From NCBI GenBank assembly GCA_947453445.1, contig CANGGP010000019.1, positions 1-50,503 on the forward strand: a stretch of DNA of 50,503 nucleotides, read 5' to 3'. The notes under the pieces are model-generated. The model was not told where the DNA came from. It saw only the letters and a list, made by a program, of their open reading frames with translations, and did no database searches. Shown here piece after piece: positions 18,068 to 26,097 of the stretch; position 1 is the stretch's first letter, and every line of letters begins with the position of its first letter. Source of the stretch: Sphingobacteriaceae bacterium (GTDB taxonomy: Bacteria; Bacteroidota; Bacteroidia; B-17B0; Aurantibacillaceae). The position numbers and the translations under genes are program-made.

Positions 18068-19075
18068 TTACTCACCACCATCTTGTTTGGTGAACTTCGA
18101 GCTTGGCCTTTTGTCTTTTTTCTTACGGAAAGGTTTCAGTTTTTTTGCCAATGTTGTGCCGGCCTTTGGAGCAGCCTTTTTAGCTGCACTTTGCATTTTT
18201 TTCCAAGGCTCTTTTTGTTTGGCTTTAATCTCGTGTTTTTTTAATCGTTTCGGTTTTTCAGGCGCTAAATCTGTTTTGGGAACCAATTTAACTTCTGCAC
18301 CGTATTTAGGTTCATTTTGCTTTTCAATTTTTACATCCTGCATTTTGGCCAATGGTTTTGGCTGAGTAGTTTTGGTTTGGGTTTTTAATTGCGACATCAA
18401 GCCCTTTATTTCATCATCGGTTAAATTACGCCATTCGCCCAGCTTTAAGTAATCGAGTTGTATGTTCATCACCCGCACCCTTTGCAATTTAATCACTTGG
18501 TATTGGTAGGCATTACACATTTTTCGAATTTGACGGTTTAAACCCTGCGTAATGGTAATGCGCATCACACGCTTGGTGCCGGGTTCGAGAATTGCCTTAC
18601 AAGGTTTAGTTTGTTCTTTGCCAATTTTAATACCCTTTGAAATATCTTCAAGAAATTTTGTTCGAACCGGATGGTTTAGCGTTACCAAGTATTCCTTTTC
18701 ATGTTCACCGGCCGGATTGGCGATTTGATCGATGAGCAAACTTTGATTGGTGAGTAAAATTAAACCTTCAGAATCTTTGTCTAAGCGGCCAACCGGATAA
18801 ATTTGTTGCGGGTGTTGAATGGCATCGATGATGTTTCCATCAATTTTTTCAGAGGTGCATATGATGCCCTTTGGTTTGTGATAAGCGATAATGGTAGGCG
18901 AAACAGCATTCAAATTTAATTTTGTTTCACCAACAGTCACCGTATCACTTTCTTTAACCGGTGTAAAAACGTTGGCCAGTTTTCCGTTCACACGTACTTT
19001 CTTTTCTTCGATGAGCAACAAAGCTTTTCGACGGGATGCAAAACCACTCGCAGCAATATATTTATCTAATTTCAT
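18068..19075 (-). CDS. rluF: 23S rRNA pseudouridine synthase, RluF type, with long basic tail
   Basis: Converts uridine to pseudouridine in 23S rRNA (U2604 for E. coli RluF). Residues 1-50 are an S4 RNA-binding domain (KLDKYIAASGFASRRKALLL). The RsuA/RluF catalytic motif GRLDKDSEGLILLTN is at residues 96-110 with catalytic Asp99, and NRQIRKMCNAY follows further on. The enzyme core ends near residue 230. The remaining about 105 residues form a Lys/Pro-rich, low-complexity basic tail that RluF of E. coli lacks in this form; it probably binds RNA. The gene follows the DUF983 gene by 3 bp. Confidence 0.88.
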   Translation of the reverse strand: MKLDKYIAASGFASRRKALLLIEEKKVRVNGKLANVFTPVKESDTVTVGETKLNLNAVSPTIIAYHKPKGIICTSEKIDGNIIDAIQHPQQIYPVGRLDKDSEGLILLTNQSLLIDQIANPAGEHEKEYLVTLNHPVRTKFLEDISKGIKIGKEQTKPCKAILEPGTKRVMRITITQGLNRQIRKMCNAYQYQVIKLQRVRVMNIQLDYLKLGEWRNLTDDEIKGLMSQLKTQTKTTQPKPLAKMQDVKIEKQNEPKYGAEVKLVPKTDLAPEKPKRLKKHEIKAKQKEPWKKMQSAAKKAAPKAGTTLAKKLKPFRKKKDKRPSSKFTKQDGGE

Positions 19076-19078
19076 TTT

Positions 19079-19441
19079 TTATGGGAATAAATTAATCCAA
19101 ATTACACGCGCCAACTTATAATTGCTAATTGCGCAAAATAAGATCACAACCGTGATGATACATGCGATTGAAAAATACTCTAATTGAGGGAAACCAAATT
19201 TTAGAATAAAAAAACTGATCAACCCTTCGGCTACGGCCAAGGCGTATGACACAAACATCGCGCCTAAAAAATAACCGGGTTCTCTATCGAATCGGTAACT
19301 GCATTTAGGGCATTTTTTGTGCATCTCAGGAAATGCCAAGAATTTATCGGCTTGAACTTCAAACACCTTGCCTTCTCCGCAATTTGGACATTTTAATTGT
19401 AAACAAGTTTTTGCAATTTTTAGAAAATTCTTTTTTGCCAT
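19079..19441 (-). CDS. DUF983 membrane protein
   Basis: 120-aa protein of the DUF983 family. The chosen start is the ATG at 19441 (MAKKNFLKIAKTC); a TTG/CTG-type extension to 19462 is less likely. Two CxxC pairs, C18/C21 in KCPNCGEG and C44/C47 in KCPKCSYR, form a zinc-ribbon-like module, followed by two membrane helices (about residues 59-80 and 88-108). Function unknown; often found in Bacteroidota and alphaproteobacteria. It lies 3 bp upstream of the RluF-type gene on the same strand and diverges from the next small gene. Confidence 0.82.
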   Translation of the reverse strand: MAKKNFLKIAKTCLQLKCPNCGEGKVFEVQADKFLAFPEMHKKCPKCSYRFDREPGYFLGAMFVSYALAVAEGLISFFILKFGFPQLEYFSIACIITVVILFCAISNYKLARVIWINLFP

Positions 19442-19496
19442 ATGCAAACGCAAAGGTAACAAAAGCTAGCAGGGAAACTTGTTTTATCTCATCTTT

Positions 19497-19530
19497 TTTG
19501 CATGAAAGAAAAAGATAAAACATACATTTG
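19497..19530 (+). promoter_or_regulatory. Candidate promoter with very short leader
   Basis: TTTG (19497-19500), a 22-bp spacer and TACATTTG (19523-19530) match the Bacteroidota promoter pattern, with a spacer slightly longer than usual. The -7 box ends only 4 bp before the ATG at 19535, so a transcript from here would have almost no leader. Confidence 0.45.
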
Positions 19531-19534
19531 CGAC

Positions 19535-19930
19535 ATGAAATTTTTGAACCGCTTAAAACTTTATGGCATTGGCTTTGGAATAGGCTTGATGATTGTTTAT
19601 GCCATGTTTGGAACCCGGTCGTGCACAACACCCAATGAGATGAAAATGCAGGAATTGGTTTTTCAAAAGTTTGAATTGTCGCCCAAGGCCCAGTGCAAAT
19701 TAAAGTATTTGAAAAAAAATGAATTATTACTCAAAATTGAATTACGTCATTTTGAAGTGAATTACGATGCCAGTAAAGTGCATCAAGAACCTTGCGGCGA
19801 TTATTATTTGGAGGTAAAAAAAGGTTTTGAAAACGAACATCCATATAGCTTGGTGGTGCACGATTGCGACACCATCAGTAAAATCGACGATATTCAAATA
19901 CTTTCAAAAAACACCTGCACTTGCCAATAG
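19535..19930 (+). CDS. Small membrane-anchored protein of unknown function (DUF4258-like)
   Basis: 131-aa protein from the ATG at 19535 (MKFLNRLKLYGIGFGIGLMI); an upstream ATG at 19502 would add 11 residues but would overlap the promoter. It has one N-terminal membrane helix (about residues 9-26) and an extracytoplasmic part with several Cys (SCTT, QCKL, PCGD, DCDT, and CTC at the end). The layout recalls the short DUF4258-containing proteins common in Bacteroidota, but the match is weak. Its 3' end overlaps the TTG start proposed for tadA by 10 bp. Confidence 0.65.
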   Translation: MKFLNRLKLYGIGFGIGLMIVYAMFGTRSCTTPNEMKMQELVFQKFELSPKAQCKLKYLKKNELLLKIELRHFEVNYDASKVHQEPCGDYYLEVKKGFENEHPYSLVVHDCDTISKIDDIQILSKNTCTCQ

Positions 19931-20367
19931 AACTGTATAGCGACGAATACTTCATGCAAGAAGCCTTAAAAGAAGCGCAAAAAGCCTTTGATGCCGACGA
20001 AGTGCCCGTAGGTGCCGTGATTGTGGCCGAAAACAGAATCATCGCAAGGGCCCATAATTTAACTGAGCGATTAAACGATGTTACGGCCCATGCCGAAATG
20101 CAAGCCATCACCTCAGCAGCAAATGCCATTGGCGGCAAATATTTAAACGAATGCAGTATTTATATCAGTCTCGAACCTTGCGTAATGTGCGCCGGCGCTT
20201 TGGCTTGGAGCCAAATTGGTAAGGTGGTTTATGGCGCAGCTGATTCGAAGCGGGGTTTTTCAATTATCAACCATACTGTGCTTCATGCCAAAACCAAGGT
20301 AATTGGCGGTGTTTTAGCAAGCGAAAGCGAACAAATTCTCAAAGCATTTTTTGCAAAAAAAAGGTAG
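19921..20367 (+). CDS. tadA: tRNA-specific adenosine deaminase TadA
   Basis: Deaminates the wobble adenosine A34 to inosine, in tRNA-Arg(ACG) in bacteria. The zinc-dependent deaminase motifs are complete: H57-A-E59 (HAEMQAI) and P86-C87-x-x-C90 (LEPCVMCAGAL), and the N-terminal SDEYFMQEALKEAQKAF is family-typical. That conserved stretch is only partly retained if translation starts at the ATG at 19954, so the TTG at 19921 is preferred. This start overlaps the 3' end of the upstream gene, suggesting coupling. 148 aa, a normal length; cytoplasmic. Confidence 0.92.
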   Translation: MPIELYSDEYFMQEALKEAQKAFDADEVPVGAVIVAENRIIARAHNLTERLNDVTAHAEMQAITSAANAIGGKYLNECSIYISLEPCVMCAGALAWSQIGKVVYGAADSKRGFSIINHTVLHAKTKVIGGVLASESEQILKAFFAKKR

Positions 20368-20484
20368 TCCTTTAAATTTTCTGCACAAGATTCGGAAACG
20401 CTTAATCAAGCAAACAATTGATTCAATAAATGATAGACTTAGAATCCGTTCTTTTTATTACATTTAAGCAAGTAAAAAATCGAT

Positions 20485-20892
20485 ATGAAAACATTTAAAT
20501 TAATTCTTACGGCCTTTGCCATTATCTTCAGCACTGTTTTAATTTCATCAAACAGTAAAAACTTAAAACATATTTTTGGAGAAACGCCGGCTAAAACCAT
20601 CGTTATTAAAAATCCGGGTGCCGATGATACCAATGCATTTTTCTCTGGTGGTCAAGTTTACTTTTTTGAAGTGTTTAAAATTGGTGACGTAAAAGCAGTA
20701 CTTGATTTGATTAAGAAAAACAAAGATGTGGAATCTTGCACTGCCAATAATGTAATTGGCGATTTCACCCCTATCAACCTAAGCCTAAAATCACCTAAAA
20801 ACAAAGCCTTTTTTATTGCTCTTTTTAAAAGTGCCGGCTTAAATAATATCCGTATCAATCACAAAGAAGTAACAAGCGTTGACAAGATGTAA
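20485..20892 (+). CDS. Exported protein of unknown function
   Basis: 135-aa protein with an N-terminal signal-peptide-like helix (residues 1-22, MKTFKLILTAFAIIFSTVLI). The mature part has an alternating strand-helix pattern, with FFEVFKIGDVKAVLDLIKK, then DVESCTANNVIGDFTPINLSL, then KNKAFFIALFKSAGLNNIRIN, suggestive of a small ferredoxin-like fold. I do not recognise the family beyond similar unnamed proteins in Bacteroidota. It stands alone, followed by a candidate terminator and then argS. Confidence 0.7.
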   Translation: MKTFKLILTAFAIIFSTVLISSNSKNLKHIFGETPAKTIVIKNPGADDTNAFFSGGQVYFFEVFKIGDVKAVLDLIKKNKDVESCTANNVIGDFTPINLSLKSPKNKAFFIALFKSAGLNNIRINHKEVTSVDKM

Positions 20893-20900
20893 ATACGAAT

Positions 20901-20940
20901 AGCTTGCCTTGTTTGCATGATGCAGGCTTTTTTATTTTTT
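20901..20940 (+). terminator. Candidate Rho-independent terminator
   Basis: Arms AGCTTGC (20901-20907) and GCAGGCT (20922-20928) pair over 7 bp with one wobble around a 14-nt loop, followed by a T-rich tail TTTTTTATTTTTT. It lies just after the stop codon of the exported protein gene and before argS. The loop is longer than ideal. Confidence 0.55.
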
Positions 20941-20993
20941 ATCTATCCATAACATTTTTACCGCCCATGCAAGATTATTGTTAATTTTAAAGC

Positions 20994-22775
20994 ATGTATC
21001 AGGCACAAGAACTTATTCAACAAGCGCTCATCAAGGCGTTACATCAATTATATCAAATTACTGTTACACAGGTAGCCGTTCAAAAAACAAGACCGGAATT
21101 TGAAGGCGATTTTACTGTTGTTACTTTTCAATTTGTTAAAGCAGCAAAAAAATCACCCGATGTTTTGGCACAAGAATTGGGTGACTATTTGATTCAACAT
21201 GAAAATCAAATTGTAAAATTCAATGTTATTAAAGGCTATTTAAATTTGGTTTTAAACCAAGATTTTTGGTTCTCGTATTTTTCAGGCACACAAAACAATC
21301 AAACCATTGGTTACCGCAGCAAGCGCAGTGATGCCCATCAAATTATGTTGGAATACTCTTCGCCAAACACCAACAAACCGCTGCATTTAGGCCACTTAAG
21401 AAATAATTTATTGGGTTATTCTGTGGCTGAAATTTTAAAAGCCAATGGTCATGAAGTTATTAAAACCAATATTGTAAACGACCGTGGTATCCACATTTGT
21501 AAAAGCATGTTGGCTTGGCAAAAATTCGGTAACGGCGAAACACCTGCCTCAAGTGGCATGAAGGGAGATCACTTGGTAGGTAAATATTATGTAGCATTCG
21601 ACAAGGCTTATAAAAAAGAAATTGAATTGCTGGTGAACGAGGGATATAGCAAAGAAGAAGCAGAGAAAAAATCTCCACTGATGTTGGAATGTCAGCAAAT
21701 GTTGCGCGATTGGGAAGATGGAAAGGAAGCTGTGGTTAGTTTATGGAAAACCATGAATGCCTGGGTTTACGAGGGCTTCGATAAAACCTATAAAACCTTG
21801 GGTGTTGACTTTGATAAAATTTATTACGAAAGTAACACTTACCTTTTGGGTAAAGAAGTCGTTGAAGAAGGCTTATCAAAAAAAGTTTTTTACAAGAAAG
21901 AAAACAACAGCATTGCCATTGATTTAAGCAGTGAAGGTTTAGATGAAAAAGTTGTTTTGCGTAGCGATGGTACAAGCGTTTATATTACTCAAGATTTAGG
22001 CACTGCCATAGAACGTTTTAAGGCTTATCCTAAACTGAAACAATTAATTTATACGGTGGGAAACGAACAAGATTATCACTTTAAGGTTCTTTTTAAAATC
22101 TTGGATAAACTAGGCTATGATTGGGCCAAAGAATGTTACCACTTGAGTTACGGCATGGTTGAATTGCCTGAAGGCAAAATGAAAAGCCGCGAAGGCACTG
22201 TGGTTGATGCCGATGAGTTGTTGCAAGAAATGTTTGAAACAGCCAGGGCAACCACCAACGAATTGGGTAAAGTGGATAATTTTAGTGAAGAGGAATTAAA
22301 CAAACTATACAGCATGGTGAGTTTGGGCGCCTTAAAATATTTCATTTTAAAGGTTGACCCAAAAAAGAAAATGCTTTTTGACCCAAAAGAAAGTATCGAT
22401 TTTAATGGTCATACCGGCCCCTTTATTCAGTACACACATGCCCGAATTCAGTCGGTGTTGCGCCGAGCAAACCAAGACATTAAAAACAACCATTGGCCAC
22501 AAACACTGCACCCATTGGAGCTTGAATTGATCAAAAGCATTTATGATTTTGAAAGTGTTGTAAAAGATGCGGGAGACACTTTTAATCCTGCATTGATTGC
22601 AAACTACATTTATGAATTGGCTAAACTATTTAACCGTTTTTATCACGATTGTTCCATCTTAAAAACTGAAGATGAAACCGTTAAAAACTTCAGACTCAAT
22701 TTATGCCGAACTTGTGCGCAGGTGATTTCAAACGCAATGCATTTGTTAGGCATTCAGGTACCTGAACGCATGTAA
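20994..22775 (+). CDS. argS: Arginyl-tRNA synthetase
   Basis: Class I aminoacyl-tRNA synthetase that charges tRNA-Arg. 593 aa, normal length. The HIGH motif appears as HLGH in NKPLHLGHLRNN, and the KMSKS-like loop as GKMKSREGT. The N-terminal ArgS-specific tRNA-binding domain and the C-terminal DALR-type anticodon-binding domain (from about residue 470, GPFIQYTHARIQSVLRRA onward) are both present. The enzyme stands as a single gene between an exported protein and the convergent DUF4199 gene. Confidence 0.97.
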   Translation: MYQAQELIQQALIKALHQLYQITVTQVAVQKTRPEFEGDFTVVTFQFVKAAKKSPDVLAQELGDYLIQHENQIVKFNVIKGYLNLVLNQDFWFSYFSGTQNNQTIGYRSKRSDAHQIMLEYSSPNTNKPLHLGHLRNNLLGYSVAEILKANGHEVIKTNIVNDRGIHICKSMLAWQKFGNGETPASSGMKGDHLVGKYYVAFDKAYKKEIELLVNEGYSKEEAEKKSPLMLECQQMLRDWEDGKEAVVSLWKTMNAWVYEGFDKTYKTLGVDFDKIYYESNTYLLGKEVVEEGLSKKVFYKKENNSIAIDLSSEGLDEKVVLRSDGTSVYITQDLGTAIERFKAYPKLKQLIYTVGNEQDYHFKVLFKILDKLGYDWAKECYHLSYGMVELPEGKMKSREGTVVDADELLQEMFETARATTNELGKVDNFSEEELNKLYSMVSLGALKYFILKVDPKKKMLFDPKESIDFNGHTGPFIQYTHARIQSVLRRANQDIKNNHWPQTLHPLELELIKSIYDFESVVKDAGDTFNPALIANYIYELAKLFNRFYHDCSILKTEDETVKNFRLNLCRTCAQVISNAMHLLGIQVPERM

Positions 22776-22797
22776 ATGAATTGGATTTAAAATAGGC

Positions 22798-23322
22798 CTA
22801 CTCTTTTGCTTTTATTTTTTTTCGCAACACAATTGAACTCACCAATGAGGCCAATATGCCCACGGGTAAAACCTCAGAATAAGTAATTAGAATTACAAAA
22901 ATTGGGCTCTTATAAAGTTCTTTAATTTTTGAAATTTCATTCATTTTTTCGGCAATGTCGGCTTCGCCCATGCCTTTCTGTTTCATTCTGTCAAAACAAG
23001 CATCAGCATAATTTTCCATAAAATTTGGCACAAAATTGTAATACACAATGAGCCATGTAAACACATAAATGGTGGATGCGAGCAAGGTAATGAGTAAACC
23101 TGTTAAAAGGGCATTTCCAAAGCTGATACCGCCGCTTAATGCTTCATCGCGATACCTTTTGATGCCCAAATAAGCCACTGAAAATGCCGCCAACATTAAG
23201 GTGTAACCAATCACTTCACCATAATCAAAATTGGCATGTGATGTGGCGAAAATAATCGACACCAAGCCTGAAGCATTAATCAATCCAACAATCAAACCAT
23301 ATTTAAGGATGTACTTTTTCAT
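22798..23322 (-). CDS. DUF4199 membrane protein
   Basis: 174-aa protein from the ATG at 23322 (MKKYILKYGLIVGLINASGL); the further upstream Met would add 6 residues. It has four hydrophobic segments and the pattern typical of DUF4199 proteins of Bacteroidota: YLGIKRYRDEALSGGISFGNALLTGLLIT, then ASTIYVFTWLIVYYNFVPNFMENY. Function unknown. It converges on argS with 22 bp between the stops and diverges from the DoxX gene. Confidence 0.85.
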   Translation of the reverse strand: MKKYILKYGLIVGLINASGLVSIIFATSHANFDYGEVIGYTLMLAAFSVAYLGIKRYRDEALSGGISFGNALLTGLLITLLASTIYVFTWLIVYYNFVPNFMENYADACFDRMKQKGMGEADIAEKMNEISKIKELYKSPIFVILITYSEVLPVGILASLVSSIVLRKKIKAKE

Positions 23323-23423
23323 AATTTTACAATGAAGCAATTAAGTTACAAATTTGTAAACAAAATTGAACATTGGGATGAATATTTTTTGGTACCTTTA
23401 TTCATAAGCTAAAAACGATTCGC

Positions 23424-23834
23424 ATGGTAGATCTTAAGTTGTCGCTCGCAGAAGCATTGGTGAGAGTTTTTCTCGGTATTTTGTTTTTCTTTCAAGGATT
23501 CGATAAATTATTTTTGATTAAAATGAATGAAGTAGTTGAATCATTTATGCAAGATGCGCATCGACGTCATATACCAAAAACCATGGTGGCATTTTTAAGT
23601 TACCTAACGAGCATGATCGAACTCATTGGTGGCCTATCCCTCATACTAGGGCTGTACAGCAATTACGCCATGGTTTTTTTAAGCATCGATTTGGTCATTA
23701 TCGCGTTTTCTTTTTCTTTGATGCACGCCATGTGGGATTTAAAACATGTATTTCCCAGACTCATTCTTTTGGTGATTTTACTAATTTTACCTTCATACGC
23801 CCACTATTTTTGTTTAGACACACTAATACACTAA
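23424..23834 (+). CDS. DoxX-family membrane protein
   Basis: 136-aa protein with four hydrophobic segments and the DoxX opening LAEALVRVFLGILFFFQGFDKLF, then TSMIELIGGLSLILGLYSNYA. DoxX-like proteins are small inner-membrane proteins whose members include a subunit of archaeal thiosulfate:quinone oxidoreductase, but most bacterial members have unknown roles. It is followed after 10 bp by the TerB-like gene, so the two form a probable operon. Confidence 0.82.
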   Translation: MVDLKLSLAEALVRVFLGILFFFQGFDKLFLIKMNEVVESFMQDAHRRHIPKTMVAFLSYLTSMIELIGGLSLILGLYSNYAMVFLSIDLVIIAFSFSLMHAMWDLKHVFPRLILLVILLILPSYAHYFCLDTLIH

Positions 23835-23844
23835 AACAATTTTT

Positions 23845-24273
23845 ATGAGCCTTAAACCAATGATGCATTCGGAGATGAGTCCAAACAGTAGTTTACATTA
23901 TGCCATCGGCTTAATAGCATACTGCATGGCTGCAGCTGACGGAACCGTGCAATTAGAAGAAAAACAAAAACTTAAAAACATTGTGGATGCTGAACTTCTT
24001 TGCAAAGACGATGCATTTGAAGTAACCGACATTGTTTTTCAGATGATGGATAAAAAGCATGTTGACCGCGAAACCACCTACAATTGGGCTTTACATGAAA
24101 TTAAAAACAACAGCCATTATTTGAGTCCTGAAATTAAGGCCACCTTTATGGCAGTGATTCAAAAAATGTCAACCGCTTTTCCTCCTGTTACTCCCGAAGA
24201 AATAGCGTTATATGAAAGATTTGCATCCGAAATTGAACCATTGAAAGGTGATCCAATCTATTACAATAAATAA
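23845..24273 (+). CDS. TerB-like (tellurite-resistance TerB fold) protein
   Basis: 142-aa soluble, all-helical protein. The segment YCMAAADGTVQLEEKQKLKNIVD (read as two short blocks, residues about 27-49) is the first acidic helix hairpin of the TerB fold, and FQMMDKKHVDRETTYNWALHEI is the second. TerB-like domains often bind divalent metal at a membrane-facing complex. No other ter genes are near, so real tellurite resistance is unlikely. It follows the DoxX gene by 10 bp and is convergent, 2 bp away, with the OB-fold gene. Confidence 0.75.
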   Translation: MSLKPMMHSEMSPNSSLHYAIGLIAYCMAAADGTVQLEEKQKLKNIVDAELLCKDDAFEVTDIVFQMMDKKHVDRETTYNWALHEIKNNSHYLSPEIKATFMAVIQKMSTAFPPVTPEEIALYERFASEIEPLKGDPIYYNK

Positions 24274-24275
24274 AT

Positions 24276-24638
24276 TTATTTAACCAAACTTATTTGTTCT
24301 TGTTTGGTTACCACCATTTGCGGCTTATCCTTGTATAGTGTTATTTTTGCGCACACGCATATTTGCTTGTTTTTTAAGAATTCTAGCGGATTATAATCAA
24401 ATCCATCTGCACTCTTTTCGAAAATAACCACCGTAAAAACATTATCTGGATAAGGTTTTTCGAGGTTCAAATAAATGACTTTCGATTTTCCTTTGGTGAT
24501 GTAGGTGCCTGCTACCTTGGCACAAACAGTGATTGTTTCACCCAAGTGTTTATTGGCCTCATTCACCGTAATTGTTTGGGCTTTAAAAGAGGTGGCAATT
24601 ACAAAAATTAAAAATAATAAGTACTGTGTTTTTTTCAT
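24276..24638 (-). CDS. Exported OB-fold-like protein
   Basis: 120-aa protein with signal peptide MKKTQYLLFLIFVIATSFKAQ. The mature part, starting ITVNEANKHLGETITVCAKVAGTY and continuing to VIYLNLEKPYPDNVFTVVIF and KNKQICVCAKITLYKDKPQM, has the strand order of OB-fold domains found in exported nuclease-associated proteins. No catalytic residues are visible. It would act in the periplasm or outside the cell, and ligand binding is only a family-level guess. It converges on the TerB-like gene. Confidence 0.68.
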   Translation of the reverse strand: MKKTQYLLFLIFVIATSFKAQTITVNEANKHLGETITVCAKVAGTYITKGKSKVIYLNLEKPYPDNVFTVVIFEKSADGFDYNPLEFLKNKQICVCAKITLYKDKPQMVVTKQEQISLVK

Positions 24639-24664
24639 GGGTTTTGGGTTTATTGTGATTGATT

Positions 24665-25147
24665 TTATGTTCGTGGTTTTATGGGAATGTAAAAATGCTC
24701 TTCCGAGTTGGTATCATTGTTTTTGTAACGATGGTCCATCACTTCAAAATGTGGCCTGTAATCAAGTACATAAATCGAATTGGGTAGCCAAGTGTTAAAA
24801 ATATACGCGAAGCTTTCTTGGGCCATTTGCGGATGTCCTCGGTATAAAAATTTGGCATAAAGACCTTCTGGAATAACAAAATTCTCGAAGCCGTTTAAAA
24901 TTTGTGTGTGTTTGCTTACCTCTGCGGCAGCCCACTTTTCGAATATTTTATTTGGATCAAAGCTGTTAAAGTAATCAACAGGATAAACTTCAACAGAGTA
25001 CAAATTTCCTTGGATTTGATTTTCGATATTTTGTTTGTTTTGCATGAACGTTCGCCATAACACGCCTGTATTAGCTGTATGAAGAGCAGTATTTGTTTTT
25101 ATTCCAAAAAGTAAATTGGCTTTCACCAATTCGATTGTTACTTCCAT
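24665..25147 (-). CDS. GyrI-like (AraC effector-binding) domain protein
   Basis: 160-aa stand-alone GyrI-like/AraC-effector-binding domain. The C-terminal half is characteristic: LYAKFLYRGHPQMAQESFAY, then TWLPNSIYVLDYRPHFEVM and ending SEEHFYIPIKP, where the conserved Glu near the end normally faces the ligand pocket. There is no DNA-binding domain, so it is not itself a regulator; relatives bind or hydrolyse small hydrophobic molecules. It is 26 bp upstream of the OB-fold gene on the same strand. Confidence 0.8.
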   Translation of the reverse strand: MEVTIELVKANLLFGIKTNTALHTANTGVLWRTFMQNKQNIENQIQGNLYSVEVYPVDYFNSFDPNKIFEKWAAAEVSKHTQILNGFENFVIPEGLYAKFLYRGHPQMAQESFAYIFNTWLPNSIYVLDYRPHFEVMDHRYKNNDTNSEEHFYIPIKPRT

Positions 25148-25224
25148 AAACTAATTTAAAAAGAATTGAAATGATATTCAATTTTCGCGAAAATAAATTT
25201 AATTTTAGGCATAAATTCACAGGC

Positions 25225-25431
25225 ATGTCAAACGATCCTCTTCACGGCAAAACACTAGAAATGATTTTAAACTATTTGGTGGAGCATGTGGGATGGGCAG
25301 ATATGGCCGAGGTGGTGGATATTCGTTGTTTTAAATTCGACCCAAGCGTAAAATCGAGTTTGGCTTTTTTAAGAAAAACCCCATGGGCACGAAAAAAGGT
25401 GGAAGAATTGTATGTTAAAATAGCCCGTTAA
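25225..25431 (+). CDS. VF530-family DNA-binding protein (DUF2132)
   Basis: 68-aa protein from the ATG at 25225 ([15 protein letters not shown]). It matches the VF530/DUF2132 family across its whole length, with the family end [18 protein letters not shown] followed by [11 protein letters not shown]. The family was named from a Vibrio fischeri structure and is annotated as double-stranded-DNA-binding; its cellular role is unclear. The open frame extends upstream to 25171, but the extra 18 residues are not part of the family. A small unknown gene follows after 35 bp. Confidence 0.88.
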   Translation: MSNDPLHGKTLEMILNYLVEHVGWADMAEVVDIRCFKFDPSVKSSLAFLRKTPWARKKVEELYVKIAR

Positions 25432-25454
25432 ATAAAGTTTCCCGCATTTTCACT

Positions 25455-25462
25455 TATCTTTG
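25455..25462 (+). promoter_or_regulatory. Candidate -7 box with near-leaderless start
   Basis: TATCTTTG matches the TAnnTTTG consensus and ends 4 bp before the ATG at 25467. No good TTTG -33 element is found 18-20 bp upstream, so the call is tentative. Confidence 0.35.
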
Positions 25463-25466
25463 AATA

Positions 25467-25733
25467 ATGAACCTAAAACGACCGAATAAGACCCTTGAAA
25501 AGCAAATAAAGCAAGAAGTTAGGGGCTTACTTTGTCCCATTCATCAAAAAGAAGCTTTAATCAGTATGGAAGATGAGAAGGAGGCTGTAAAAGTTGAGGC
25601 TTGTTGTGTATTTTTCAAAAATGATATTTTGGTAATTGCCGAACGCATGCGTAAAGACTTTATTTACCGTGATGAAAAAACCAGAGAAAGACTTGAAAAA
25701 GAAAGATTACGAGAAAAATTCAAAGGCAAATAA
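25467..25733 (+). CDS. Small conserved-looking protein of unknown function
   Basis: 88-aa soluble protein. The N-terminal half has GLLCPIHQKEALISMEDEK and VEACCVFFKNDILVIAERM, with a CPxH and a CC that could bind a metal, and the C-terminal quarter is a charged helix rich in Arg, Glu and Lys. I do not recognise a named family. Codon use and the candidate -7 box TATCTTTG just upstream support it as a real gene. It converges on the next gene with 4 bp between the stops. Confidence 0.6.
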   Translation: MNLKRPNKTLEKQIKQEVRGLLCPIHQKEALISMEDEKEAVKVEACCVFFKNDILVIAERMRKDFIYRDEKTRERLEKERLREKFKGK

Positions 25734-25737
25734 ATCT

Positions 25738-26067
25738 TCAATAATTTTTACCCTTTTCCATCAACAAGTCATAGGCTGATTTCCAGTCCGGGATGGCATC
25801 TGTTTCATATCCGTAAGTTCTTCCGGTGGCTATGCTGTGAAAGGCTTTCATGGCTTTAAGGTGTGCGCCGCTTCGCATAAATTCAAGCATGATGTCGCGA
25901 CTTTCCCAAGCCGTTAATGTGCACTGGTATCCATTCATGTGTTTCACCGACCGGTACAAATTACCTTTCGCGCTTTGTGCTTGTTGAAAGGTGGGAATGG
26001 CCAAAAGCCAAAATCGAAAAAAACTGATGATCCCTTTTGGTTTCAGGGCTGTAATTGAAACGTACAT
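25738..26067 (-). CDS. Dimeric alpha/beta-barrel-like protein (DUF3291/monooxygenase-like)
   Basis: 109-aa protein starting at the ATG at 26067 (MYVSITALKPKGIISFF). The pattern AIPTFQQAQSAKGNLYRSVKHMNGYQ followed by TLTAWESRDIMLEFMRSGAHLKAM (each shown in part) is that of the ferredoxin-like dimeric alpha/beta barrel seen in DUF3291 and antibiotic-biosynthesis-monooxygenase relatives. No heme- or flavin-binding motif is visible, so enzymatic activity is uncertain. It stands alone, just downstream of a possible frameshifted small ORF. Confidence 0.7.
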   Translation of the reverse strand: MYVSITALKPKGIISFFRFWLLAIPTFQQAQSAKGNLYRSVKHMNGYQCTLTAWESRDIMLEFMRSGAHLKAMKAFHSIATGRTYGYETDAIPDWKSAYDLLMEKGKNY

Positions 26068-26097
26068 GACCAAATGTAAGCAATAAACTTTTAAACT

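Noticed and set aside
23845-24273. Tellurite-resistance operon
   Set aside because: Only a TerB-like fold is present; no terC, terD or terZ gene is nearby.
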